Below are positions 55,251-63,342 of a stretch of 64,000 nt of DNA, in pieces. Where the stretch lies: assembly GCF_030246845.1 (NCBI RefSeq), contig NZ_CP126889.1:806001-870000 (forward strand), read 5' to 3'. How positions within the stretch are numbered: the first letter of the stretch is position 1; every line of letters begins with the position of its first letter. Below the pieces are notes generated by a model. It was not told the DNA's origin and did no database searches. It worked only from the letters and a program-made list of their open reading frames with translations. This DNA is from Enhydrobacter sp. Lineage in GTDB: Bacteria > Pseudomonadota > Alphaproteobacteria > Reyranellales > Reyranellaceae. The position numbers were made by a program, and so were the translations under genes.

Positions 55251-55451
55251 GTCGTTTCCTCTGCTCGATTCTCGATCGTTAACGGGATCGTAACCCATCC
55301 CTTCCGATGCGCCATCGGGCTGCGACATCCCGCGTTGCAAAGATCGTATCGACATCGCGCCCGGCGGAATTGGTCGATGCCTCTCGATGCGCTGGTCTCG
55401 GCCCAGCCGTTCGGGCATGTTGCCCGCCCACGGAGCAAGACGAGATCGGTG

Positions 55452-56576
55452 ATGTCTGGAGCGTTGGACGGCCTGCTGGTGGTGAGCGTCGAGCAGGCGG
55501 TGGCCGCCCCCTATTGCTCGGCGCGGCTGGCGGACGCCGGCGCGCGGGTGATCAAGATCGAGCGGCCCGAGGGCGATTTCGCACGCGGCTACGATGGCTA
55601 TGTGCACGGTCTGGCGAGCTACTTCGTCTGGCTGAATCGCGGCAAGCAGTCGGTCGTGCTCGACTTCAAGAGGAAGGACGACCTCGCGCTGCTCCATCGC
55701 CTGATCGGCAAGTCGGATGTGCTGATCCAGAACCTGGCGCCCGGCGCCGCGCAGCGAGCGGGCTTCGGCGCGGCGGAGATGCGCGCCAGGGACAAGCGCC
55801 TGATCACTGTCGACATCTCGGGCTACGGCGATCACGGCCCTTACAAGGACCGCCGCGCCTACGACCTCCTGGTGCAGGCCGAGAGCGGCATGGCCTCGAT
55901 CACCGGCACCGAGCATGCGCCGGGCCGCATCGGCGTCTCGGCGACCGACATCGGGACCGGCATGTACGCCCATGCGGCGGTACTCGAGGCGCTGCTGGCG
56001 CGGACGAAGACGGGCGAGGGCCGCGCCATTTCAGTGTCGCTCTTCTCCTCGATGGCCGAGTGGATGAGCGTGCCGTTGCTCGCCAAGGACTACGGCGCCT
56101 ACGACTGGCCGCGGCTCGGCCTCACCCATCCCACGATCGCGCCTTATGGCGTCTATTCGACCGCGGACAAGGTGCCGGTGCTGATCTCGATCCAGAACGA
56201 CCGCGAGTTCACGCGGCTCTGCGAGGGCGTGCTCGACCGGCCGGGTCTCGACCGCGAGCCCGAGTTCGCCACCAACAAGGCGCGCAACGCGCGGCGCGAC
56301 GAGACCAATGCCATCGTGCAGCAGAGCTTCGGTGCCCAGCGCTTCGCCGATCTCGCCGCCCGCCTCGACGCCGCACAGATCGCCTGGGCGCGCGTGAGCA
56401 GCGTGGCCGACCTGTCGCAGCATCCGCAGCTTCGGCGCACGATGTTCGGCACGCCGAACGGCGAGGTGTCGCTGCCGGCGCTCGCCGCCTCCTATCCGGG
56501 CGAGCCGGCACGTCTCGGTGACGTGCCGGCGCTGGGCCAGCATACCGACCAGGTGCGGCGCGAGTTCGCCGCTTGA
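55452..56576 (+). CDS. CaiB/BaiF family CoA-transferase
   Basis: 374 aa, same class as the preceding gene but distant in sequence (VVSVEQAVAAPYCSARLADAGARVIKIERPEGDFAR; catalytic Asp in RRAYDLLVQAESG; IAWARVSSVADLSQHPQL). It resembles the mesaconyl/citramalyl-CoA transferase branch more than formyl-CoA transferase. Start: ATG at 55452, with an in-frame GTG directly before it. The stop overlaps the TTG start of the MFS gene (TTGA), so carrier and CoA-transferase are coupled: probably uptake and activation of one organic acid. Confidence 0.9.
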   Translation: MSGALDGLLVVSVEQAVAAPYCSARLADAGARVIKIERPEGDFARGYDGYVHGLASYFVWLNRGKQSVVLDFKRKDDLALLHRLIGKSDVLIQNLAPGAAQRAGFGAAEMRARDKRLITVDISGYGDHGPYKDRRAYDLLVQAESGMASITGTEHAPGRIGVSATDIGTGMYAHAAVLEALLARTKTGEGRAISVSLFSSMAEWMSVPLLAKDYGAYDWPRLGLTHPTIAPYGVYSTADKVPVLISIQNDREFTRLCEGVLDRPGLDREPEFATNKARNARRDETNAIVQQSFGAQRFADLAARLDAAQIAWARVSSVADLSQHPQLRRTMFGTPNGEVSLPALAASYPGEPARLGDVPALGQHTDQVRREFAA

Positions 56577-57778
56577 GCGACCGCTGGCGCACGATCGTCC
56601 GGCTGTCGGGTTTCGGCGCCGGCTACTTCTTCGCGGCCGGCGCCTTCATGAGCTACTGGCCGGTCTGGCTGCGCCACCGCGGCATATCGGACGCCGAGAT
56701 CGGCACGCTTTACATGACGCGCCAGTTCGTGAGCGTGGGCGCCACGCTGGCGATCGGCTTCCTCGCCCACCGCATCGGCAATTTGCGCGGCATGCTGCTG
56801 GCGCTGGGCGTCGCCGCGCTCGTGATGATGGGCGCCTACCAGCTTTCCTGGACCTTCCTTGCCCTGCTGCTGGCCGGGCTGGTCTGGGGCGCAGTATGGG
56901 CACCGGCCATGGCGCTCTATGACGGCGTGCTGGTGAACGAGACGCGGGCGCGCGGCCTGGTCTACGGCAAGCTGCGCGTCTGGGGTTCGGTGGCGTTCAT
57001 CCTGGGCACCGTGCTGTGCGGGATGGCCGTCCAGCATTTCGGGCCGCCCTGGGTGCTCTATGTGGCGCTCGCCGGCATCCTGGTGCTGGTACCTTTCGCT
57101 TTCGTCCTGCCGACGGCCGAGAGCCATCCGATCGGAACGACGCGGCATGCGCCGTTCGGCGTCCTCGACCTCTTCTTCCGCTCGCGCCCCTTCCTGCTGT
57201 TCATGATCGCCGCCGGCTTCTGCCAGTCGAGCCACGCCGTGCTCTACAGCTTCGGCACGCTCACCTGGCGCGGCGCCGGCATCGACGACGTGACGATCAG
57301 CCTGCTCTGGGGCGAGAGCGTGGCCGTCGAGATTCTGATGATGATGGCAAGCGGATGGCTGCTGCAGCGCATCGGCGTGACGGGCATGATCGGCTTCGGT
57401 CTCGCTTGCGGCCTGGTGCGCTGGACCGGCCTCGCCTTCACCACCGACCTGCCCGCGCTGGTCTTCCTGCAAGCGCTGCATGCCGGCACCTTCGCCGCCT
57501 GCCATCTCGGTGCCATGGCCTTCATCCAGCGCGCCCTGCCGTCCAGCGGCGCGGCGCTGGGCCAGAGCCTCTACTACGCCCTCGGCACCGGCGCGACACA
57601 GGCGGTGATCTACCAGTTCGCGGGCCTGCTCTATGCCCGCTTCGGCCAGCACGCCTTCCTCGGCATGACCGCCATCAGCACCGTCGGCCTGGCGTCGCTC
57701 CTGCTGCTGACGCGGACGTGGAAGGGCGAGGTGCTCGTTGCTGCTCTTGCGGACCGCGGGCTTCCAGCCCGCTCATGA
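56573..57778 (+). CDS. MFS transporter (HcaT/phenylpropionate-type)
   Basis: 401 aa, 12 helices, MFS_1_like group that includes HcaT. Begins SDRWRTIVRLSGFGAGYFFAAGAFMSYWPVWL with the early GISDAEIGTLY loop; also YGKLRVWGSVAFILGT. Start: TTG at 56573 overlapping the CoA-transferase stop; no ATG is available upstream. The last residues (ALADRGLPARS) are encoded by the left arm and loop of a perfect 22-bp palindrome, so the natural C-terminus was probably replaced when the repeat arrived. Likely takes up an aromatic or organic acid for the coupled CoA-transferase. Confidence 0.88.
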   Translation: MSDRWRTIVRLSGFGAGYFFAAGAFMSYWPVWLRHRGISDAEIGTLYMTRQFVSVGATLAIGFLAHRIGNLRGMLLALGVAALVMMGAYQLSWTFLALLLAGLVWGAVWAPAMALYDGVLVNETRARGLVYGKLRVWGSVAFILGTVLCGMAVQHFGPPWVLYVALAGILVLVPFAFVLPTAESHPIGTTRHAPFGVLDLFFRSRPFLLFMIAAGFCQSSHAVLYSFGTLTWRGAGIDDVTISLLWGESVAVEILMMMASGWLLQRIGVTGMIGFGLACGLVRWTGLAFTTDLPALVFLQALHAGTFAACHLGAMAFIQRALPSSGAALGQSLYYALGTGATQAVIYQFAGLLYARFGQHAFLGMTAISTVGLASLLLLTRTWKGEVLVAALADRGLPARS

Positions 57779-57801
57779 TGCGGGCTGGAAGCCCGCGGTC
57801 C
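57751..57801. repeat. Perfect 22-bp inverted repeat at the end of the MFS gene
   Basis: GGACCGCGGGCTTCCAGCCC-GC (57751-57772) and its exact complement (57780-57801) around the loop TCATGAT, which contains the MFS stop. It sits between two convergent genes and could end transcription in both directions. The CGGGCTTCCAGCCCG core is a common dispersed palindrome type in bacterial genomes. Confidence 0.85.
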
Positions 57802-57807
57802 AAACGA

Positions 57808-58953
57808 TCAACGCGAGCGTCCCCTTGCCGTGACCGGCCAGATGTCGACCAGCGTGTCGCCTTTCACGACGTGGTAGCTCTCGTAGAGGTTCACCGTCGG
57901 GTCGCAGTGCGGCGGGATCAGGATCACCTGCTCGCCGTGCCCGGGGGCGGCCTTGCCCTCGGGCGCGATCACCGCGAGATGCTCGTCGCCCATGAAGCGC
58001 GTGGTCGAGCCTTCCACTGCGCCCTTCAGGATCGGCGGCGGCCCCTTTTCGGTCGCCATCGCCTTCAGCCCGGCATCGACCGTCGCCATGCCCGGCTTGT
58101 TGGCGCTCACCACGCGGGCATCGATCTGCAGCGCCTGCTCGAAGGTGGGTTTGTCGAGTCCGCGCAGGTCGCAGACCTCGTAGTCGTGATCCATGAAGAC
58201 GTAGGATCCGACCTGCAGCTCGGTGAAGACGCCGAGCTCGGCGTCGATGAAGTGCGTGCCGGTGCCTGAACCTGTCACGATCGCGGGCTCGAGTTCCGCC
58301 GCCTCGAGCTTGGCCAGGATGCCCTTGAGATACGCCGTGCGCTCCTCGATGGCCGCCTTGCGCTCTTGGAAGTTCTTTATGTGCTGGTGACTGCCGCAAT
58401 AGAACTGCACGCCCGCGTATTCGAGCGACTTCAGCTTCACCACCTTCTGCACCAGCTCGACCACGCCGTCGGGCGTCGCCACGCCTGTGCGATGGATCCC
58501 GGGGTCGATGTCGATCACCACCGCAAGCGGCTTGTCCGCCTTCGCGGCCGCGGCGGCCAGCGCCTCGACGTTGGCGGTATGATCGACCACGACCATCAGA
58601 TCCCGCACCCTGCCGTTCAGCTCGACCAGCCGCTCGATCGCCTGCGGTGTCACCACCGGCGAAGTGATGTGCAGGCTCTCGATGCCCTGCTCGGCCAGCG
58701 CCTCGGCCTCGCCCAGCTTGGCACAGCAGACGCCGAGCGCGCCGGCCGCGATCTGGCGCCGGGCGATGTCGGCCGATTTGTGGGTCTTGGAATGCGGACG
58801 AAGGTTCACGTTGTGCGCCCTTGCGAAGCTCGCCATCTCGGCAATGTTGCGATCGAGCATGTCGAGGTCGAGGACCAGCGCCGGCGTGTTCAGCGAGCGC
58901 CGCGAGCCCTGCTGGCCGATCAGGTGACGGTGAAGACGCTCGGCCTCGCTCAT
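57808..58953 (-). CDS. D-threonine aldolase/D-serine dehydratase-like PLP enzyme (DSD1 family)
   Basis: 381 aa, alanine racemase-type PLP barrel. LNTPALVLDLDMLDRNIAEM, LRPHSKTHKSADIARRQ with the PLP Lys, GVCCAKLGEAEAL, VVIDIDPGIHRTGV, SGSGTGTHF, and C-terminal IPPHCDPTVNLYESYHVV, whose His-Cys pair is the metal site of this family. Cleaves D-3-hydroxy amino acids (D-threonine, D-3-hydroxyaspartate) or dehydrates D-serine. The ATG at 58953 overlaps the SDR stop (ATGA), so both belong to one operon. Confidence 0.9.
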   Translation of the reverse strand: MSEAERLHRHLIGQQGSRRSLNTPALVLDLDMLDRNIAEMASFARAHNVNLRPHSKTHKSADIARRQIAAGALGVCCAKLGEAEALAEQGIESLHITSPVVTPQAIERLVELNGRVRDLMVVVDHTANVEALAAAAAKADKPLAVVIDIDPGIHRTGVATPDGVVELVQKVVKLKSLEYAGVQFYCGSHQHIKNFQERKAAIEERTAYLKGILAKLEAAELEPAIVTGSGTGTHFIDAELGVFTELQVGSYVFMDHDYEVCDLRGLDKPTFEQALQIDARVVSANKPGMATVDAGLKAMATEKGPPPILKGAVEGSTTRFMGDEHLAVIAPEGKAAPGHGEQVILIPPHCDPTVNLYESYHVVKGDTLVDIWPVTARGRSR

Positions 58954-59828
58954 GTCTTTCTGGCTCCGGGTTGAAGGGTGCGCACGACCATGGCCTCGCC
59001 CGTGGTGCCGCGATTGACGCCGGCGCTTTTCATGAAGGTGTTGTCCGCGCCCGTGCCCCAGAGCGCGATGCCCTGGGCCAGCAGGCCGCCATCGACCTTG
59101 ATGGTCTCGCCGGTGATGAAGCGCGCATCGTCGGAGCACAGGAAGGCCGCCACGTCGGCGATGTGCTCGGGCTGCCCGCGATCGGGCCAGGGCTGCTGCC
59201 CGAACTGCTTCTCGTATTTCTCCGGTCGGCCGCGATGCACGAGCGGCGTCGAGATTACGCCCGGCGCAATGCCAACGACGCGGATGCGATCGGGGCCGAG
59301 CTCGGCCGCGACGTTCTCGATCAGGCTGATCACCGCCGCCTTGGCCGCCGAATAGGCGTGGCTGCCGCCCCCACCCACCAGGCCGGCGATCGAGGCGGTC
59401 ACGAGGATCACGCCCCCGTCGCCATGCTTCTTCATCGCGAGCGAGGCGTGCTTCATGCCGAGGAACACCGAGCGCGTCAGCACGGCGAAGGTATAGTCCC
59501 AGTCCTCGACGCTGGTCTCGGCGATCGGCCCGAAGGCGCCGCCCACGCCGGCATTGAGATAGGCGATGTCGAGCCGGCCGAACCGGCGTTCCGCTTCCGC
59601 AACGACGGCGGCAACGTCGGCCTCCCTGGCGACGTCGCAGCGGACGAAGGCGATGTCCTCGCCATGCCCCTGCCCTTCGGCGACCGACACCGTCTCCGCA
59701 CCGTTCTTCTCGTTGAGATCGGCCACCACCACCTTCGCGCCGTCGGCGACGAAACGCATCGCCGTCGCCCGACCCATGCCGCTCGCGCCGCCTGTCACGA
59801 TCGCGACCTTGCCTCGAAGCTTGCTCAT
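58950..59828 (-). CDS. Short-chain dehydrogenase/reductase (SDR)
   Basis: 292 aa. NAD(P) motif VAIVTGGASGMGRA (residues 8-21), DVAREADVAAVV, NAGVGGAFGP, catalytic Ser in VTASIAGLVGGGG and YSAAKAA (Tyr and Lys), and the C-terminal GETIKVDGGLLAQG. Oxidises or reduces an alcohol/ketone. A C-terminal extension of about 35 residues after the usual end (NTFMKSAGVNRGTTGEAMVV) is present. ATG at 59828 begins the conserved part. It is upstream of and coupled to the D-threonine aldolase-like gene. Confidence 0.91.
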   Translation of the reverse strand: MSKLRGKVAIVTGGASGMGRATAMRFVADGAKVVVADLNEKNGAETVSVAEGQGHGEDIAFVRCDVAREADVAAVVAEAERRFGRLDIAYLNAGVGGAFGPIAETSVEDWDYTFAVLTRSVFLGMKHASLAMKKHGDGGVILVTASIAGLVGGGGSHAYSAAKAAVISLIENVAAELGPDRIRVVGIAPGVISTPLVHRGRPEKYEKQFGQQPWPDRGQPEHIADVAAFLCSDDARFITGETIKVDGGLLAQGIALWGTGADNTFMKSAGVNRGTTGEAMVVRTLQPGARKT

Positions 59829-59914
59829 TCGATTTCGCCCTCCGAACCCATGGTGGAGTTGCATGGCCTCAGCGGCAAGCCTAGCGTTTCGCAAAGCACC
59901 GAGGAGACGCCCGG

Positions 59915-61021
59915 ATGAAGTTCGGCCTGTTCTACGAAATCTCCATTCCGCGACCCTGGACGCCGGAGAAGGAGCGCACCGTCTACGACAATTGCCTCGA
60001 GCAGGTGAAGCTCGCCGACGAGCTGGGCTTCGACCATGTATGGGCCGTCGAGCACCATTTCCTCGAGGAATACTCGCACTGCTCGGCGCCCGAGCTTTTC
60101 CTGACCGCCTGCGCCATGGTGACCAAGCGCATCCAGGTCGGGCACGGCATCGTGGTCTGCGTGCCGGAGTTCAACCACCCGATCAAGATCGCCGAGCGCA
60201 CGGCGACGCTCGATCTCCTGTCGGGCGGGCGCCTGCATGTCGGGACCGGCCGCTCCGCCACGTGGACCGAGCTCGGCGGCTTCCGCGCCAATCCCGACAC
60301 GACCAAGAAGAGCTGGGACGAATTCGTGCGCTGCCTGCCCAAAATGTGGACGCAGGAGACCTTCTCGTATCAGGGCGAGTTCTGGTCGATGCCCGAGCGC
60401 ACCATCCTGCCCAAGCCCTATCAGAAGCCGCACCCGCCGATGTGGGTCGCCGTCACCAGCCCCGGCACCGAGATCGATGCGGCCGACCGCGGGCTAGGCA
60501 GCCTCGGCCTTTCCTTCGCGGGCTTCGAGGAGCAGGAGAAGAAGATCAAGGAATACCGGCGGCGCATCAAGCAATGCGAGCCGGTCGGCGCCTTCGTGAA
60601 CGAGCAGGTGGCGACGACCAACTTCCTGTTCTGCCACGAGGACGAGAAGACCGGCGTCGAGATCGGCAAGAAGCTCGGCAACACGTTCAACTATCTCGCC
60701 ACCCAGCTCATCTCCACGCGCGAGGTCTTTTCCTCACCCTCCTACCAGTCGTTGGGCCTGCTGCCGGCGCTGCGGCGCGCCGCCACCGGCCCGGACGCCT
60801 CCGAGCAGCAGACCGAGGGCATGGCCTATGGCGATCCCGCACGCATCATCCGCGCTGTCAAGAAGTGGGAGTCGCTCGGTGTCGACTGCATCAACTTCAT
60901 CCTGAACGCGAACGAAGTCGTGCCGCAGGATCAGGTGATGGCGAGCCTGAAGCTCTTCGCCAAGGAAGTGATGCCGGTCTTCGCCAAGAAGCCAGCCAAC
61001 GTTGCAGCCGCGGCGGAGTAG
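59915..61021 (+). CDS. LLM class flavin-dependent oxidoreductase
   Basis: A 368-aa luciferase-like enzyme: MKFGLFYEISIPRPW, FDHVWAVEHHFLEEYSH, IQVGHGIVVCVPEFNHPIKIAERTATLDLLSGGRLHVGTGRS, PHPPMWVAVTSPGTEIDAADRGLG. The EHHF block and GTGRS are shared with LuxA-like monooxygenases. Substrate unknown. It is divergent from the SDR and 4 bp before an acetoacetate-decarboxylase-like gene, with which it likely forms an operon. Confidence 0.89.
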   Translation: MKFGLFYEISIPRPWTPEKERTVYDNCLEQVKLADELGFDHVWAVEHHFLEEYSHCSAPELFLTACAMVTKRIQVGHGIVVCVPEFNHPIKIAERTATLDLLSGGRLHVGTGRSATWTELGGFRANPDTTKKSWDEFVRCLPKMWTQETFSYQGEFWSMPERTILPKPYQKPHPPMWVAVTSPGTEIDAADRGLGSLGLSFAGFEEQEKKIKEYRRRIKQCEPVGAFVNEQVATTNFLFCHEDEKTGVEIGKKLGNTFNYLATQLISTREVFSSPSYQSLGLLPALRRAATGPDASEQQTEGMAYGDPARIIRAVKKWESLGVDCINFILNANEVVPQDQVMASLKLFAKEVMPVFAKKPANVAAAAE

Positions 61022-61025
61022 GACG

Positions 61026-61796
61026 ATGCCCCTTTACGGAACTCTCGATCTGACCCGGTCGCCCGCACACCTGCCCACGCTCGCCAACCTAGACACCGAG
61101 GCCTGGACGCTGCCCAAGGCCGAGATGCTGCAGCTCCTGGTCGAGGTGCCGCGCACCTCGACCGAAGGGCTCCTGCCCAGGGCAATGCATCCGGCGCTGC
61201 CGTCCTACGTGATCTTCGCCGTCACGCGCTATCCCGAAAGCCCCGTCGGCCCGTTCAATCTCGCGGTGCTGCGCCTCGGCAGCCGCGCCGGCGCCCATCC
61301 GCGCGGCTTTCTGCTGGGCGCGGTGGCGAGCAGCGACAAGGCGGCAAAGGAATTGCGCGGCCGCTGGGGCTTCCCCGTCGAGACGGGCGAGGTGAAGTTC
61401 CTGCGCCGGCACGATCGCGTCATGGGCACCGTGAAGAAAGACGGCAAGACGATTCTCGACGGTGCCCTCGTCAATCCGCAGCCCGTCGCCGGCAGCGACG
61501 TGCAGTACATCAACTGGGTGACGGCGGCGAACGCGCCACTCGACGGCCAGACACAGCCGATCCTGATCCAGGTCGATCCCAAATATACTTTCTACAAGGC
61601 CGATCGAGGCACACCTCAGGTCGGCACCTTCGACGCCGCCGCCTGGAACGCGCCAGGGCTACAGCTTGCCGATCCGATCATCGGCACCTGCTGCACCGTC
61701 GATACCGACCTGCCGCGTATCCGCTTCGTGATGGATCCGCTCAAGCCGGTGTTCCAGGGCACGCGTCGCATCCGTGAGTCGCGGGCAGACGAATAG
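61026..61796 (+). CDS. Acetoacetate decarboxylase-like protein
   Basis: 256 aa. The sequence pattern LQLLVEVPRTSTEGLLPRAMHPALPSYVIFAVTRYPESPVGPFNLAVLRLGSRAG and GRWGFPVETGEVKFLRRHDRV fits the acetoacetate decarboxylase (ADC) superfamily, where a buried Lys forms a Schiff base. Lys in GEVKF is a candidate. Many superfamily members have other reactions, so only the fold is claimed. ATG 61026 follows the LLM stop by 4 bp and begins MPLYGTLDL. Paired with the LLM gene, it may handle a keto-acid after flavin oxidation. Confidence 0.7.
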   Translation: MPLYGTLDLTRSPAHLPTLANLDTEAWTLPKAEMLQLLVEVPRTSTEGLLPRAMHPALPSYVIFAVTRYPESPVGPFNLAVLRLGSRAGAHPRGFLLGAVASSDKAAKELRGRWGFPVETGEVKFLRRHDRVMGTVKKDGKTILDGALVNPQPVAGSDVQYINWVTAANAPLDGQTQPILIQVDPKYTFYKADRGTPQVGTFDAAAWNAPGLQLADPIIGTCCTVDTDLPRIRFVMDPLKPVFQGTRRIRESRADE

Positions 61797-61829
61797 CCCC
61801 TCGTCTCGCAGAGCATCTGCGATTAAATT

Positions 61830-61840
61830 TCGTATTACGA
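61830..61840. promoter_or_regulatory. Candidate operator upstream of the MHS transporter
   Basis: TCGTATTACGA, a palindrome with 5-bp arms inside ATTTCGTATTACGATATT; a second related half (ACGAAAGTAT) lies at about 61880. Located 66 bp before the ATG of the transporter at 61906. Resembles IclR-type sites, but the regulator is not in the window. Confidence 0.3.
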
Positions 61841-61905
61841 TATTGCGAGGAGCGAAACGAGGCATATAGTTCCGGCATACGAAAGTATTACAGGGAGGCG
61901 TTACC

Positions 61906-63231
61906 ATGAGCGTAGCAACGGCCCTGTCTGGCCCGTTACCGGAAGCCGAACACCGCTCGCAACTTCGCAAGGCGGTGATCGCCAGCGCGATCGGCACCAC
62001 CATCGAGTGGTACGACTTTCTCCTCTACAGCACCGTGACCGGCCTGGTCTTCGGCAAGCTGTTCTTCCCGCACTCGGACCCGATGGTGGGCGTCCTCGAA
62101 GCCTTCGCGGTCTACACGGTCGGATTCATCGCCCGTCCGATCGGCGGTGCGCTCTTCGGACATTTCGGCGATCGCATCGGGCGCAAGGCGACGTTGATCG
62201 CGACCCTGCTGATCACCGGCCTGGCGACATTCGCCGTCGGCTTCGTCCCGGGCTACGATACGATCGGCATCTGGGGCGCCGTCATCCTGACGATCATCCG
62301 CTTCATCCAGGGAATCGGCGTCGGCGGCGAGTGGGGCGGCTCGGTCCTGTTGTCGATGGAGTGGGCGCGCACCAACAAGCATCGCGGCTTCATCACCTCG
62401 TGGCCACAGCTCGGCGGGCCGGCCGGACTCCTGCTGGCGAACATCGCCGTGCTCGCCTTCAGTGCAATCTCGGGCGACCAGTTCCTGGTCTGGGGATGGC
62501 GCATTCCCTTCATGCTCAGCATCATCATGGTCGGGGTCGGGCTCTATATCCGCCTCGGCATCCTGGAGACGCCTGCCTTCCGGAAAATCCTCGATGAACA
62601 GCGTGTGGAGCGCGCGCCGGTATTCGAGGTGATGAAGCGCCAGCCCAGGCAGGTCTTCCTGTCGATGTTCGCGCGGACGGCCGAGCAGGCGCCCGCCTAC
62701 ATCTACCTCGCGTTCGTGTTCGCCTATGGAACGCAGGTCCTGCACCAGCCGCGCGACTTCCTGCTGACGGCGCTGATCACGGCCGGCGTGATCTCACTCT
62801 TCACCATCCCCATCTCGGGGGCGCTGTCGGACCGCTACGGTCGCAAGCGCATCTACCTTATCGGCTCGGTGCTCACCGGCATCTTCGGCTTCGTCTACTT
62901 CGCGATGCTGGACACGATGGTCCCGGGCTGGATCTTCCTCGGCATCATCCTGTCCTTCGTGCCGCACGATCTGATGTACGGACCGCAGGCCGCGCTGATC
63001 GCCGAGGGTTTCACGCCGCGGCTGCGCTACAGCGGCTGCTCGATCGGCTATCAGCTCGCCTCGGTCACGGCCGGCGGTCCGGCGCCCTTGATCGCGACGG
63101 CGCTGTTCGCAGCCTACGGTACGGGTTATGCCATCGCGATCTACATCGCGGTCTGCGCCATCGTCAGCATCATCGCTACGATGATGATGCCCGATCACAC
63201 CAACAAGGATATCTCGGCGGAAAACGCCTAG
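61906..63231 (+). CDS. MFS transporter, metabolite:H+ symporter (MHS) family
   Basis: 441 aa with 12 helices. N-terminal AVIASAIGTTIEWYDFLLYSTVTGL is the MHS hallmark; GALFGHFGDRIGRKATLIATLL (motif A), FIQGIGVGGEWGGSVLLSMEWA, and the second-half LSDRYGRKRIYLIG follow. Relatives include ProP, ShiA, KgtP and citrate carriers, taking up compatible solutes or organic acids. Preceded by a GGGAGG ribosome site and a palindrome; followed by a clear terminator. Substrate unknown. Confidence 0.93.
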   Translation: MSVATALSGPLPEAEHRSQLRKAVIASAIGTTIEWYDFLLYSTVTGLVFGKLFFPHSDPMVGVLEAFAVYTVGFIARPIGGALFGHFGDRIGRKATLIATLLITGLATFAVGFVPGYDTIGIWGAVILTIIRFIQGIGVGGEWGGSVLLSMEWARTNKHRGFITSWPQLGGPAGLLLANIAVLAFSAISGDQFLVWGWRIPFMLSIIMVGVGLYIRLGILETPAFRKILDEQRVERAPVFEVMKRQPRQVFLSMFARTAEQAPAYIYLAFVFAYGTQVLHQPRDFLLTALITAGVISLFTIPISGALSDRYGRKRIYLIGSVLTGIFGFVYFAMLDTMVPGWIFLGIILSFVPHDLMYGPQAALIAEGFTPRLRYSGCSIGYQLASVTAGGPAPLIATALFAAYGTGYAIAIYIAVCAIVSIIATMMMPDHTNKDISAENA

Positions 63232-63254
63232 CGGCGCCTCCCGTCCGCCGAGCA

Positions 63255-63286
63255 GCCCGCCGGGTCGCCGATCCGGCGGGCATTTT
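63255..63286 (+). terminator. Rho-independent terminator after the MHS transporter gene
   Basis: Stem GCCCGCCGG (63255-63263) and CCGGCGGGC (63273-63281), nine perfect pairs, a 9-nt loop GTCGCCGAT, then ATTTT. Ends the MHS transcript 24 bp after its stop. Confidence 0.8.
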
Positions 63287-63342
63287 CACGGCCGGCGTTC
63301 GCCTGCTACGCTCGCCGAAACCGGCAACGAGGAGCGCCCCCA

